This document shows positions 18,107-27,234 of a stretch of DNA of 64,000 nt, in pieces; position 1 is the first letter of the stretch, and each line of letters opens with the position of its first letter. The stretch is from positions 248,001 to 312,000 of the forward strand of contig CABJBK010000003.1 of NCBI GenBank assembly GCA_902363825.1, written 5' to 3'. The stretch comes from Lachnospiraceae bacterium (GTDB lineage: Bacteria > Bacillota > Clostridia > Lachnospirales > Lachnospiraceae). Under the pieces are notes generated by a model. The model was given only the letters and a program-made list of their open reading frames with translations. It had not been told where the DNA came from and did no database searches. A program made the position numbers and the translations under genes.

Positions 18107-20524
18107 ATGATAGGAGCAATTATCGGAGACATCGTCGGGTCTCGCTTTGAATGGAATAATAATAAAAGCAAGGATTTTGAGTTCCTTACATATAAGTGCT
18201 TTCCTACCGATGATAGCATTATGACATTAGCATTGGCACAGGCTGTTCTGGTTAGTAAGCCGGATCATAGCGATCTATCAAGGAACGCAGTCGAATGCAT
18301 GCAGTCCGTCGGGCGCAACTATCCGGATTGCGGTTATGGCGGAGGATTCCGTAACTGGATGTTTTCTGACGATCCTAAACCATACAACAGTTATGGAAAT
18401 GGAGCTGCTATGCGTGTAAGCGCGGCGGGGTTCGCTGCTAATAGCATTGAGGATGCAAAAGACCTTTCCAGAAAGATTACTGAAGTAACTCATAATCATC
18501 CGGAAGGTATTAAAGGCGCAGAGGCCACAGCAGTTGCTATCTATATGGCCAAGACCGGCAGCAGCCTCTTGGAGATAAGAGATTACATTGATAAGAATTA
18601 TTATCCGATGAACTTTACACTGGATGGAATCAGAGCAAGCTACAAGTTTAATGAGACTTGCCAGGATACAGTTCCGCAGGCTTTGATGGCATTCTTCGAA
18701 TCGACGGATTTTGAGGACGCTATTAGGAATGCCATTTCAATTGGTGGTGACAGCGATACATTAGCAGCCATCTGCGGTGGTGTAGCCGAAGCATATTATG
18801 GTGTTCCTTCAGAAATAAGAAAGCATGCACTTACATTTTTGGATAAGCAACTTCTTAAGATCTTGGTTGCTTTTGAAAATAAGTATCCTCCGGTAATGGA
18901 AAAGAAGGTCGGTGATATTAGTGTGCCGATAGAACGTAAAGCCGAGAGAAAAGTGAATGGAATAGAACGAGAAATAATGATGGAAGAAGCTCTCCAGGCT
19001 GCTGATGATGACGTCGAAGATGCAGAGCTTACAAAAGAGGAAACTACAAGTCGGCAGCTTTTTAATCATCTCTTTGAGGCTTGTAATATTCTTCGCGGCC
19101 CTATTAACCAGGATGAATTTAAGAGTTATGTGACACCAGTCCTGTTCTTCAAGCGTATATCAGATGTTTATGACGAAGAATATGAAGAGGCATTAGAATT
19201 CTCTGGGGGCGATGTTGAGTATGCAGAAGCCGAGGATATGCATTCTTTTGTAATACCTGATGGCTGCCATTGGAATGATGTTCGTATGGTAAGCCAAGAT
19301 GTAGGAAAAGCAATTGTAAAAGCAATGACAGGTATTGAAAAGGCCAATCCGGATACCTTATCTGGAGTGTTCAGCAGCTTTGACGATGCAACATGGACAG
19401 ATAAGAATAAGCTGACAGATGAGCGCCTTAAGAACTTGATTGAGCACATGTCACTTATCAAGGTTGGAAACAAGAATTATTCAGCGGATATTATGGGTGA
19501 TAGCTATGAATTTCTGATAAAGAAGTTCGCAGATATGTCGAAAAAGAATGCTGGAGAGTTTTACACGCCAAGAACAATCGTAAAACTCATGGTAAATCTT
19601 CTCGATCCGAAGCCTGGTGAAACGGTGTATGATCCGGCTTGTGGTACAGGTGGAATGTTGATCGAAGCCATACATCATATGAATAATGACAGACTTGCTT
19701 ATGGTAGGATTTTCGGACAGGAAAATAATTTGTCCACATCTGCAATTGCTCGTATGAATTTATATTTGCACGGAGCAAAGGATGTTCAGGTTAAGCAGGG
19801 AGATACGTTAAGAAACCCGCTTTTCCTTGAAAAAGGAAAGTTGAAAACATTTGATTGCGTTCTCGCCAATCCGCCGTTCGGTATGAAGAAATGGGGCGCG
19901 GGGCAATTCGAATCGGATCAATACGGACGTAATATGTGGGGCTGCCCTTCTGACTCCAGCGCAGATTTTGCATGGCTTCAACACATGATTAAATCTATGG
20001 ACTCGAAGAATGGTCGGTGTGCAGTTGTTCTCCCACAAGGCGTATTGTTCCATTCGGGAAAAGAGGGAGAGATTAGAGAGCAGCTTGTTCGTTCAGATAA
20101 ATTGGAAGCAGTTATCACGCTGGCCAGTGGTGTGTTTTACAGTACCGGAGTTTCAGCATGCATTCTGTTTCTCAATAATAAGAAGGAACATAAGCACAAG
20201 GGCAGAATATGTCTGATTGATGGAACAGAGATATATACACCGCAGCGAGCACAGAATATTATCTCGCCGGATAACGTTAAAACTCTTTATAAGCTCTATA
20301 CCGATTATGTAGACGTTATTGAAAAATGCAAGATCGTGACAATCGATGACGTAGAAAAAGGTGGTTTTGAGCTGAGTGTAAAGAAATATATCGAGCAGAA
20401 AGCAAAGGAAGCAATACCACACGAAAAGGTATTGCTGGCGTATTATGAAGCACTTACAAAGGTACGTAAGTCTGAGGAGAAAATGAGAAAGCTGCTCATC
20501 GAAGGAGGGTATGTCAATGAGTAA
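18107..20524 (+). CDS. ADP-ribosylglycohydrolase fused to a type I HsdM methyltransferase
   Basis: One uninterrupted 805-residue frame joins two enzymes. Residues 1-265 form an ARH/DraG-type ADP-ribosylglycohydrolase with all magnesium-site motifs: G-D at 7-8, TDDS at 34-37, 'HNHPEGIKGA', and GGDSDT at 213-218. A charged linker (about 266-315) leads to a complete HsdM: helical N-terminal domain, 'GEFYTPRTIV', DPACGTG at 509-515 and NPPF at 588-591. AAGGAGG at 18,091 fixes the start at ATG 18107. Weak internal ATGs at 18,977 and 18,980 in the linker could make HsdM alone, but lack a good ribosome site. Reversal of ADP-ribosylation on DNA or protein is the expected N-terminal activity; the link to restriction is inference. 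Confidence 0.9.
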   Translation: MIGAIIGDIVGSRFEWNNNKSKDFEFLTYKCFPTDDSIMTLALAQAVLVSKPDHSDLSRNAVECMQSVGRNYPDCGYGGGFRNWMFSDDPKPYNSYGNGAAMRVSAAGFAANSIEDAKDLSRKITEVTHNHPEGIKGAEATAVAIYMAKTGSSLLEIRDYIDKNYYPMNFTLDGIRASYKFNETCQDTVPQALMAFFESTDFEDAIRNAISIGGDSDTLAAICGGVAEAYYGVPSEIRKHALTFLDKQLLKILVAFENKYPPVMEKKVGDISVPIERKAERKVNGIEREIMMEEALQAADDDVEDAELTKEETTSRQLFNHLFEACNILRGPINQDEFKSYVTPVLFFKRISDVYDEEYEEALEFSGGDVEYAEAEDMHSFVIPDGCHWNDVRMVSQDVGKAIVKAMTGIEKANPDTLSGVFSSFDDATWTDKNKLTDERLKNLIEHMSLIKVGNKNYSADIMGDSYEFLIKKFADMSKKNAGEFYTPRTIVKLMVNLLDPKPGETVYDPACGTGGMLIEAIHHMNNDRLAYGRIFGQENNLSTSAIARMNLYLHGAKDVQVKQGDTLRNPLFLEKGKLKTFDCVLANPPFGMKKWGAGQFESDQYGRNMWGCPSDSSADFAWLQHMIKSMDSKNGRCAVVLPQGVLFHSGKEGEIREQLVRSDKLEAVITLASGVFYSTGVSACILFLNNKKEHKHKGRICLIDGTEIYTPQRAQNIISPDNVKTLYKLYTDYVDVIEKCKIVTIDDVEKGGFELSVKKYIEQKAKEAIPHEKVLLAYYEALTKVRKSEEKMRKLLIEGGYVNE

Positions 20525-22010
20525 GAAGATAACACAAGAAGAGCTTGAATCCTATCTGTGGGATTCAGCTGTCCTCCTGAGAAATCATATCGATGCAGGA
20601 GCATATAAGCAGTATATCTTCCCTTTGTTATTCTTTAAGCGTCTGAACGATGTTTATGAAGAGGAGACAAGGAATGCGGTTAAGAATAACGGACCGGAAG
20701 CAGCTGATTGGGAGGAAACACATAATTATGTAATTCCTGATGGAGCGCATTGGGATGATGTCAGAAATGTTCCTGAAAATGTCGGGAAGGCTATTCAGTC
20801 AGCATTTCGAGCCATTGAGAGTGCAAATAGCGACAAACTGACTGGCATATTCGGAGATGGAACATGGACCAATAAGAGACGTCTACCGGACCGATTGCTA
20901 AAGGATTTGCTGGAACATTTTAGCTCGAAGACGCTTTCAATTGAGAATTGTCCGGAGGATGAGCTTGGACAAGGGTATGAATACTTGATTAAGCAATTTG
21001 CGGACGATAGCGGTCATACGGCTCAGGAATTTTATACCAATAGAACCGTGGTCCATCTCATGACAGAGATGTTGAAGCCGGAATCAGGTGAAGCAATCTA
21101 TGATCCGACATGTGGAAGTGCCGGTATGCTAATATCCGCAATATCTTACTTGAAAGATCAAAAAAAAGAGTGGAGAAATGTCTCTCTCTATGGTCAAGAA
21201 ATAAATGCACTGACGTCAGCTATCGCAAGAATGAATTTATTTCTTCATGGAATTGAGGATTTTCAGATTGTAAATGGTGATACACTTGCGGCACCGGCGT
21301 TCATTGAGCGCGGTAAATTAAAAACTTTCGATCTGGTGCTGGCAAATCCTCCGTACTCCATCAAAGAGTGGAGCCGTGATGCTTTCTCGGCAGATAAATA
21401 TGGTCGAAACTTTCTGGGAGTTCCTCCACAGGGACGTGCTGATTACGCGTTCTTGCAACACATTATAAAGAGCATGAATGAAAAAACTGGTCGTTGTGCA
21501 ATACTCTTCCCTCATGGTGTTTTATTTCGTAACGAGGAAAGTGATATGCGCGAGAAACTGGTGCGTGGAGATTATGTGGAATGTGTTATAGGTCTTGCGC
21601 CAAACTTGTTTTATAACTCACCTATGGAAGCATGCATCGTTATATGCCGCATGAATAAAACCACTGATCGTAGAGGAAAGGTTCTGTTTATCAATGCAGT
21701 AAATGATGTGGAGCGCAAAAATGCACAGAGTTATTTGACGGATGTTCATATTAAGAAAATCGCCGATGTTTACGCGAACTACAAGAATGATGATGGTTTT
21801 GCGCAGGTGGCGACCATAAAGGATATTGAGGAGAATAATTTCTCGCTAAGTATTCCGTTGTATGTGAAGCCTACTGTCGATGAGTCTGAGGTTGATACCT
21901 ACACGTTGCAGCAACACTATGAAAGCTGGAGAGCATCTTCGGAACGAGCGCTCAAATATTATACGCTATTGAATGAAATGATAAAGAAAGGCGGTGAGAA
22001 GGATGTCTAA
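20517..22010 (+). CDS. hsdM: Type I restriction-modification methyltransferase subunit (second copy in operon)
   Basis: This 497-residue HsdM of classical length has the N-terminal helical domain, 'QEFYTNRTVV', the AdoMet motif DPTCGSA at 196-202 and the catalytic NPPY at 277-280. It is clearly related to the HsdM half of the preceding fusion (shared stretches such as 'FFKRLNDVYEEE' versus 'FFKRISDVYDEE') but diverged well beyond a recent duplication. GGAGGG fits ATG 20517 better than the ATG six bases earlier. It overlaps the preceding gene by 8 bases and the following hsdS by 8, so all three are translationally coupled. Two different M subunits in one operon suggest a hetero-M complex, which is inference. 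Confidence 0.93.
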   Translation: MSKKITQEELESYLWDSAVLLRNHIDAGAYKQYIFPLLFFKRLNDVYEEETRNAVKNNGPEAADWEETHNYVIPDGAHWDDVRNVPENVGKAIQSAFRAIESANSDKLTGIFGDGTWTNKRRLPDRLLKDLLEHFSSKTLSIENCPEDELGQGYEYLIKQFADDSGHTAQEFYTNRTVVHLMTEMLKPESGEAIYDPTCGSAGMLISAISYLKDQKKEWRNVSLYGQEINALTSAIARMNLFLHGIEDFQIVNGDTLAAPAFIERGKLKTFDLVLANPPYSIKEWSRDAFSADKYGRNFLGVPPQGRADYAFLQHIIKSMNEKTGRCAILFPHGVLFRNEESDMREKLVRGDYVECVIGLAPNLFYNSPMEACIVICRMNKTTDRRGKVLFINAVNDVERKNAQSYLTDVHIKKIADVYANYKNDDGFAQVATIKDIEENNFSLSIPLYVKPTVDESEVDTYTLQQHYESWRASSERALKYYTLLNEMIKKGGEKDV

Positions 22011-23142
22011 GGTTCTTTTGGGTGAAGTTTCTCACGAACGTAAAGAAACTTGTAAGGGAAGTAAAGAAGGATATCCCATTGTAGGATTGGAACATTTGAT
22101 TCCTGAAGAAATCACTCTTACAACGTGGGATGAAGGTGCTGAGAATACCTTTACAAAAATGTTTCGTAAAGGCGATGTGTTGTTCGGTCGTCGGCGTGCT
22201 TATCTTAAGAAAGCTGCTGTCGCGCCATTCGATGGAATCTGTTCTGGTGACATTACAGTGATCGAAGCAGACCCAGATAAGATACTCCCTGAGCTCCTAC
22301 CGTTTATTATTCAGAATGATGATTTATTCGACTTTGCTGTTGGAAAGTCTGCTGGTTCGCTTTCACCACGTGTTAAGTGGGAGCATCTCAAAAATTACGA
22401 GTTTGAGTTACCTGATATGGATAAACAGAAGGCACTTGCAGAGCTTTTGTGGGCAATTGATGATACAAAGAAATCTTATCAGAAATTGATTGCAGCAACT
22501 GATGAATTGGTGAAATCTCAATTTATCGAGATGTTTGGAGAGCAGAAAGAAAACCCTAAAGGATTGCCAATGATGACATTGGGAGAGACATGTAAATTCT
22601 TTTCGGGAACAGGTTTTCCGAACAAATATCAAGGTAATGTTCATGGAACCTATCCTTTTTATAAGGTTGGGGACATTTCCAGAAATGTGCAAGAAGGTAA
22701 CGTTCGATTGAGGGCTGCAGATAATTATATTGAACCTGATATTGTGAAGGCTATCAAGGGTACGATCATTCCCCCCAATACTGTGGTTTTTGCGAAAATT
22801 GGTGAGGCTTTACGATTGAATAGAAGGGCGGTGACAACGCAAAATTGTCTTATTGATAATAATGCGATGGGAATACAACCGATAACTTCAGTAATTTGTT
22901 TGGAGTATTTTTTACAGTTTATGATTGGACTCGATATGAATGAGTATTCAACTGCAACGGCATTACCGTCTGTACGTAAGAGTTCGCTTGAAATGGTGAA
23001 AATAATTGTTCCTGATGTGGCAAATCAACAGCAATTTTCTGATCTCGCCATACAGAGCGATAAATCAAAATTTGAAATGGAACAGGCGCTTTCAGAACTG
23101 ACTGCTACATACAAACGTATCATAACAGAAAACCTTGGCTAA
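22003..23142 (+). CDS. hsdS: Type I restriction-modification specificity subunit
   Basis: This 379-residue S subunit has two target-recognition domains. The first (about 1-145) contains 'GDVLFGRRRAYLKKAAV' and 'PDMDKQKALAELLWAID'. The second (about 175-345) begins 'PMMTLGETCKFFSGTGFPN' and ends with 'PDVANQQQFSDLAIQSDKSK'. ATG 22003 is taken as the start; GTG 21994 is an alternative. A 20-base stretch near its 3' end (23,053-23,072) recurs at 23,989-24,008 in an hsdS fragment after the recombinase gene, which points to hsdS shuffling at this locus. Confidence 0.92.
   Translation: MSKVLLGEVSHERKETCKGSKEGYPIVGLEHLIPEEITLTTWDEGAENTFTKMFRKGDVLFGRRRAYLKKAAVAPFDGICSGDITVIEADPDKILPELLPFIIQNDDLFDFAVGKSAGSLSPRVKWEHLKNYEFELPDMDKQKALAELLWAIDDTKKSYQKLIAATDELVKSQFIEMFGEQKENPKGLPMMTLGETCKFFSGTGFPNKYQGNVHGTYPFYKVGDISRNVQEGNVRLRAADNYIEPDIVKAIKGTIIPPNTVVFAKIGEALRLNRRAVTTQNCLIDNNAMGIQPITSVICLEYFLQFMIGLDMNEYSTATALPSVRKSSLEMVKIIVPDVANQQQFSDLAIQSDKSKFEMEQALSELTATYKRIITENLG
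23053..23072 (+). repeat. 20-bp direct repeat, copy 1 (in hsdS)
   Basis: CAGAGCGATAAATCAAAATT is identical at 23,053-23,072 and 23,989-24,008, in the same orientation. The copies lie in the same protein context (QSDKSK near the HsdS C-terminus) and flank the recombinase gene. Confidence 0.85.
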
Positions 23143-23216
23143 GAAATAAGGTCATGAAGTTCCCTCCGGCTCGTGAGGATACCGGAAACGGAGGAAGAGA
23201 AAAGGAGGAAACCATC

Positions 23217-23927
23217 ATGATCAGTCAAGTAATAGCCACAATCCAGGATGAACTTAGTGAAGTCCTGGATGAAAACCAAATGAAGTGTCTTTCTGCGGTG
23301 CTGCAGAAGCACTTATCTCATTTTGAAGAAACGGAGAAGGAAGATACAGCAGAGAAAAATGACATGCTACCTGTCTTTATTGCTGCAAAGCGTGTCGAGG
23401 GATGTTCTGAAAAATCCCTTCGTTACTATGAATCTACAATTCGTAATATGCTGGAAAGCATAAATAAACCGGAATGTCAGATAACAACGGAGGATCTTCG
23501 CTCATATCTCGATACATATCAGCGTCGAGGAACAGTGAGTAAAGTAACCCTTGATAATGTGAGGCGCATCCTGTCCAGCTTCTTTGCTTGGCTCGAAGAT
23601 GAAGATTATATCGTCAAGAGCCCAGTGAGAAGAATTCATAAGGTCAAAACCGGTAAAACAGTAAAGGAAACCTATACAGATGAATCACTGGAGATGATGC
23701 GGGACCACTGTGACAACACGCGAGATTTGGCCATGATTGACCTTCTGGCATCCACTGGTATTCGTGTTGGAGAACTGGTTAAGTTAAACCGCAGTGATGT
23801 GGACTTTGAAAACAGAGAATGCATTGTTTTTGGAAAAGGTAATAAGGAACGGAAGGTTTACTTTGATGCTCGGACCAAAATTCATCTTCAAAGATACCTT
23901 GCAGAAGCTGGCCTTATACCGGATTGA
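23217..23927 (+). pseudogene. Truncated XerC/Cre-type tyrosine recombinase
   Basis: The 236-residue frame keeps the SAM-like core-binding domain (about 35-130) and the first half of the catalytic domain, including the first catalytic arginine in 'STGIRVGELVKLN' and the beta-hairpin lysine in 'FGKGNKERKVYF'. It stops soon after 'LQRYLAEAGLIPD', before the HxxR box and the tyrosine, so it cannot be active as encoded. ATG 23217 follows AGGAGG. Complete relatives sit beside multiple hsdS genes and invert specificity domains. Here the 3' end has been replaced by an hsdS tail in another frame. Confidence 0.8.
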
Positions 23928-24093
23928 GGAGATAGAAGTACTTGTCCCTAAAATAGATGAACAGCGCAGGTTTGCTGAATTTGTTCGGCAGAGCGATAAA
24001 TCAAAATTATTACTTCAAAACAAGTATGAGAAAATTAATCAAGACAGGAGGTTACTCACATGTTTAATGAAGACAACACAACTGAGCAGATGA
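23915..24093 (+). pseudogene. 3' fragment of an hsdS gene
   Basis: Starting in the last codons of the truncated recombinase, another frame reads 'RIEEIEVLVPKIDEQRRF' and then 'QSDKSKLLLQNKYEKINQ', the end of a specificity subunit. It resembles the C-terminus of the intact hsdS at 22,003-23,142 and shares its 20-bp DNA repeat. No target-recognition domain remains. It runs 34 bases into the following hsdR. It is most simply a leftover half of a former specificity cassette. Confidence 0.75.
23989..24008 (+). repeat. 20-bp direct repeat, copy 2 (in hsdS fragment)
   Basis: Identical to 23,053-23,072 and in the same orientation, 936 bases downstream. It marks the homologous C-terminal part of two hsdS copies. 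Confidence 0.85.
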
Positions 24094-26969
24094 TTATATC
24101 TACGCTCAAGAAAAACGGCTGGGAGTACATCTCAGCAGACGACCTTGACAGAGAAGAAAACGATGTCATGGTGGAGTCTATGGTGCGCGAAGCACTTATA
24201 AGACTCAATCCCGAAATTGCAGAGGATGAGTCACGCGCAGATGAGATCATATATAAGCTGCGAACACTCTTTCTCTCAACAAATCCACAGAATCTTGTTA
24301 CCCAAAACGAAGCCTTCAAGCAGATGGTGTTTGAGAAAAACTCATATCCATTTGGCGAAGACGGCAAGCAAGTGTCAATCGACTTCTTTGGTACGGAGAT
24401 TAATGGCAAGCTGGATCAGAATCAGTATGTTGTTACGAATCAGTGGGTATATCCGAAGAAGGAGGGTGGAAAACGTCTGGATATCGTACTTCTCGTAAAT
24501 GGATTCCCGTTTGTAATTGGTGAGCTGAAGACTCCGGTCCGTGCAGCTATTACCTGGCTGGACGGAGCACAGGACATCAACAAGTATGAGCAGAGCATCC
24601 CGCAGATGTTTGTAACGAATGTGTTCAACTTTGCTACAGAAGGTAAATGTTATCGATACGGTTCTGTTTGTATGCCAGCTGCGAAATATGGTCCTTGGCA
24701 TACAGCGGATGATAAGTCTGACGGATCTTTGGCGGCAGTACAAACCAGTGTGCAGGACATGATCACGAAGTATAAGATTATGGACCTGTTCCAGTTCTTC
24801 ACACTTTTCGCTACCGACAGCAAATATCGGAAGTTCAAGGTCATTGCGCGTTATCAGCAGTATGAAGGCGCCAACATGATCATCGAACGTGTGCGTGCGG
24901 GATATCCGAAGAAGGGCCTTATCTGGCATTTCCAGGGTTCCGGTAAATCCTACCTGATGGAGTTTGCCGCAGTAAAGCTTCGTATGCTTCCAGATCTTAA
25001 GAATCCTACGGTTATTATCGTAGACGATCGTCTGGATTTGGAGTCGCAGATTACAGCACAGTTCCACTCCTCTGATGTGGGCAACCTGGAATCAGCATCT
25101 ACTCGTGAGCAGCTTATGACGATGCTGAGACAGGATATCCGTAAGATTATTATCACGACCATCTTCCGCTTTCAGGAAGTTACCAGTGAGCTTAGTCTGC
25201 GCAACAATATCATCGTAATGGTCGATGAGTGTCATAGAACGCAGGAAGGTGATCTCGGTATTAAGATGAGAACGGCCCTTCCGAATGCTTTCTTCTTTGG
25301 TATGACAGGTACACCTATCAATCGCGTGGACAAGAATACGTTCGCAACATTCGGTGCTACGGAAGATCGCAGCGGATACATGAGCAAGTATTCTTTTTCT
25401 GACTCCATTCGTGACCACGCGACGCTGCCGCTTAATTTTGAGCCTGTACCGGTAGATCTCCGCGTTGACAGAGATACGATGGACCGCGAGTTTGATATCC
25501 TGACACGCGACCTTCCGGATTCCGATAAAGCTGAACTTTCCAAGCGCGTTAACATGCAGGCTATCATGTACAATGAGAAACGTATTCACAAAGTTTGCGC
25601 GCATATTGCAAAGCACTTCACTGAAAAGATCCGTCCGAATGGATATAAGGCGCAGGTGGTTGTTTATGATCGCCCTTGCTGTCTGAAATATAAAGCAGAG
25701 CTCGATAAGCTTCTCGGAGAAGAGTGCTCAACAATCGTTATGGATACCAATGATGATAAGGCGGATGAATATAAGAAGTATCGCCGTTCAAAGGATGAGG
25801 AAGCAAAAATTCTCGACCGTTTCAGAGACCCTAACGATCTGCTTGAGATCGTAATTGTAACAGCTAAGTTGCTGACCGGATTTGATGCTCCTATTCTTCA
25901 GGTTATGTATTTGGACAAGCCAATGAAGGATCACACTTTGCTGCAGGCAATCTGCCGTACAAACCGTACCTTCGATGAGGGGAAGACGCACGGCTTGATC
26001 GTAGATTATATTGGAATATTCGATAACGTTGCCAAGGCTCTGGACTTCGACGAAGGCAGCATGAAAAAAGTCATTACAAATATCGAGGAAGTTAAGAAGC
26101 AGATTCCGGCACTTCTTAGAAAGTGCCTCAGCTACTTCATGGGTGTTGATCGCACCGTAGATGGATGGGAAGGATTGATGGCCGCACAGGAGTGTTTGCC
26201 TACAAATGCTGAGAAGGATAAGTTTGCAGCAGATTACCAGGTGCTGAATCGCGCATGGAATGCGGTCTCTCCTGATCCGATGCTTTCACCTATCCAGGTC
26301 GATTATGTATGGTTGACCAAGGTGTTTGAATCCGTAAAGCCTACGAACGGTGGCGGCGGACTCATCTGGGCGGCTCTCGGACCTAAAACAATGGAAATCG
26401 TGAACTCCAACATGGATGTCGGTGAAGTTCATGAGGATGAAGAGATTCTGTCACTTGATGCTGAGCTGATTGACGCATTTATTGAGAAACATAAGGGTGC
26501 TAAGAATGCTGCGAAGAAGGTCGAGATTGATCTGGTCGCTCGTATACATAAGCATTCGGATGATCCGAAATTTATGCGCTTGGGTGACAAGCTGGAGAAA
26601 CTCCGTGAACAGCACGAGCAGGGTCTTATCAACAGCATTGAATTCCTGAAGATGCTGCTTGAGCTCGCAAGAGAAGCAGCGCAGGCTGAGAAGGAAGTTG
26701 TGCCGGAGGAAGAAGTCGATAAGGGCAAGGCGGCTCTTACGGAACTCTTCAACGGTGTGAAGAATACCAATACTCCTGTAATTGTGGAGCGTATCGTTAC
26801 AGATATTGATGACATTGTAAAGATTGTCCGTTTTGATGGATGGCAGAATACAACCGGCGGTCGTCAGGAAGTTAAGAAGGCACTTCGTAGTGTCGTATGG
26901 GTCAAATACAAGATTAAGGACAAGGAAGTTTTCGATAAAGCATATAGCTATATTGAACAGTACTATTAA
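24060..26969 (+). CDS. hsdR: Type I restriction endonuclease subunit (second system)
   Basis: This 969-residue HsdR has the nuclease site D141 with E155-L-K157, the motor Walker A GSGKS (293-297), DECH at 389-392, 'GMTGTPI', 'LLTGFDAPILQVMYLDKP' and 'QAICRTNR'. It belongs to a different HsdR branch from the copy at 4,249-7,428, with only motif-level similarity, so the two systems were acquired separately. AGGAGG ten bases upstream fixes the ATG. It should be the nuclease and motor partner of the HsdM and HsdS proteins at 18,107-23,142. Confidence 0.95.
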   Translation: MFNEDNTTEQMIISTLKKNGWEYISADDLDREENDVMVESMVREALIRLNPEIAEDESRADEIIYKLRTLFLSTNPQNLVTQNEAFKQMVFEKNSYPFGEDGKQVSIDFFGTEINGKLDQNQYVVTNQWVYPKKEGGKRLDIVLLVNGFPFVIGELKTPVRAAITWLDGAQDINKYEQSIPQMFVTNVFNFATEGKCYRYGSVCMPAAKYGPWHTADDKSDGSLAAVQTSVQDMITKYKIMDLFQFFTLFATDSKYRKFKVIARYQQYEGANMIIERVRAGYPKKGLIWHFQGSGKSYLMEFAAVKLRMLPDLKNPTVIIVDDRLDLESQITAQFHSSDVGNLESASTREQLMTMLRQDIRKIIITTIFRFQEVTSELSLRNNIIVMVDECHRTQEGDLGIKMRTALPNAFFFGMTGTPINRVDKNTFATFGATEDRSGYMSKYSFSDSIRDHATLPLNFEPVPVDLRVDRDTMDREFDILTRDLPDSDKAELSKRVNMQAIMYNEKRIHKVCAHIAKHFTEKIRPNGYKAQVVVYDRPCCLKYKAELDKLLGEECSTIVMDTNDDKADEYKKYRRSKDEEAKILDRFRDPNDLLEIVIVTAKLLTGFDAPILQVMYLDKPMKDHTLLQAICRTNRTFDEGKTHGLIVDYIGIFDNVAKALDFDEGSMKKVITNIEEVKKQIPALLRKCLSYFMGVDRTVDGWEGLMAAQECLPTNAEKDKFAADYQVLNRAWNAVSPDPMLSPIQVDYVWLTKVFESVKPTNGGGGLIWAALGPKTMEIVNSNMDVGEVHEDEEILSLDAELIDAFIEKHKGAKNAAKKVEIDLVARIHKHSDDPKFMRLGDKLEKLREQHEQGLINSIEFLKMLLELAREAAQAEKEVVPEEEVDKGKAALTELFNGVKNTNTPVIVERIVTDIDDIVKIVRFDGWQNTTGGRQEVKKALRSVVWVKYKIKDKEVFDKAYSYIEQYY

Positions 26970-26979
26970 GGAGAATTCC

Positions 26980-27219
26980 ATGAGAACAGAAAAGATTTAT
27001 GCATCAAATGAGAACCACCCAGGCTATGGTGCCGGGGATGGCGACACTGAGAGATATGAATACAAATGTCCCTGCGGCAAGGGAAAAATAGTTGAAGAAC
27101 ATGACAACATCCCAGGATTCCGTGAGCACGACGTCTGGATTGAATGTGAGGAGTGTTCTAAGAAATATAAATTAGACACTTCGAGAGGTATTCGTAGCTG
27201 GGATCTTGTTGAGATTTAG
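26980..27219 (+). CDS. Small zinc-ribbon protein of the second type I operon
   Basis: This 79-residue protein has two cysteine knuckles, 'CPCGKG' and 'CEECSKKY', about 30 residues apart. This fits a zinc ribbon. AGGAG lies just upstream of ATG 26980, only 10 bases after hsdR, and the next gene starts 15 bases downstream. I know of no named family. Its tight position between hsdR and a metallopeptidase gene suggests a small accessory or regulatory subunit. Confidence 0.65.
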   Translation: MRTEKIYASNENHPGYGAGDGDTERYEYKCPCGKGKIVEEHDNIPGFREHDVWIECEECSKKYKLDTSRGIRSWDLVEI

Positions 27220-27234
27220 TTAGGAGGAATACAC

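Noticed and set aside
18977..20524. Separate hsdM gene starting inside the fusion
   Set aside because: Two ATGs exist in the linker, but without a proper ribosome site. The continuous frame from 18,107 is better supported.
23794..24093. 99-residue frame treated as a gene
   Set aside because: Its first third is the recombinase DNA read out of frame. Only the last part (from about 23,915) is real hsdS sequence, so it is listed as a fragment.
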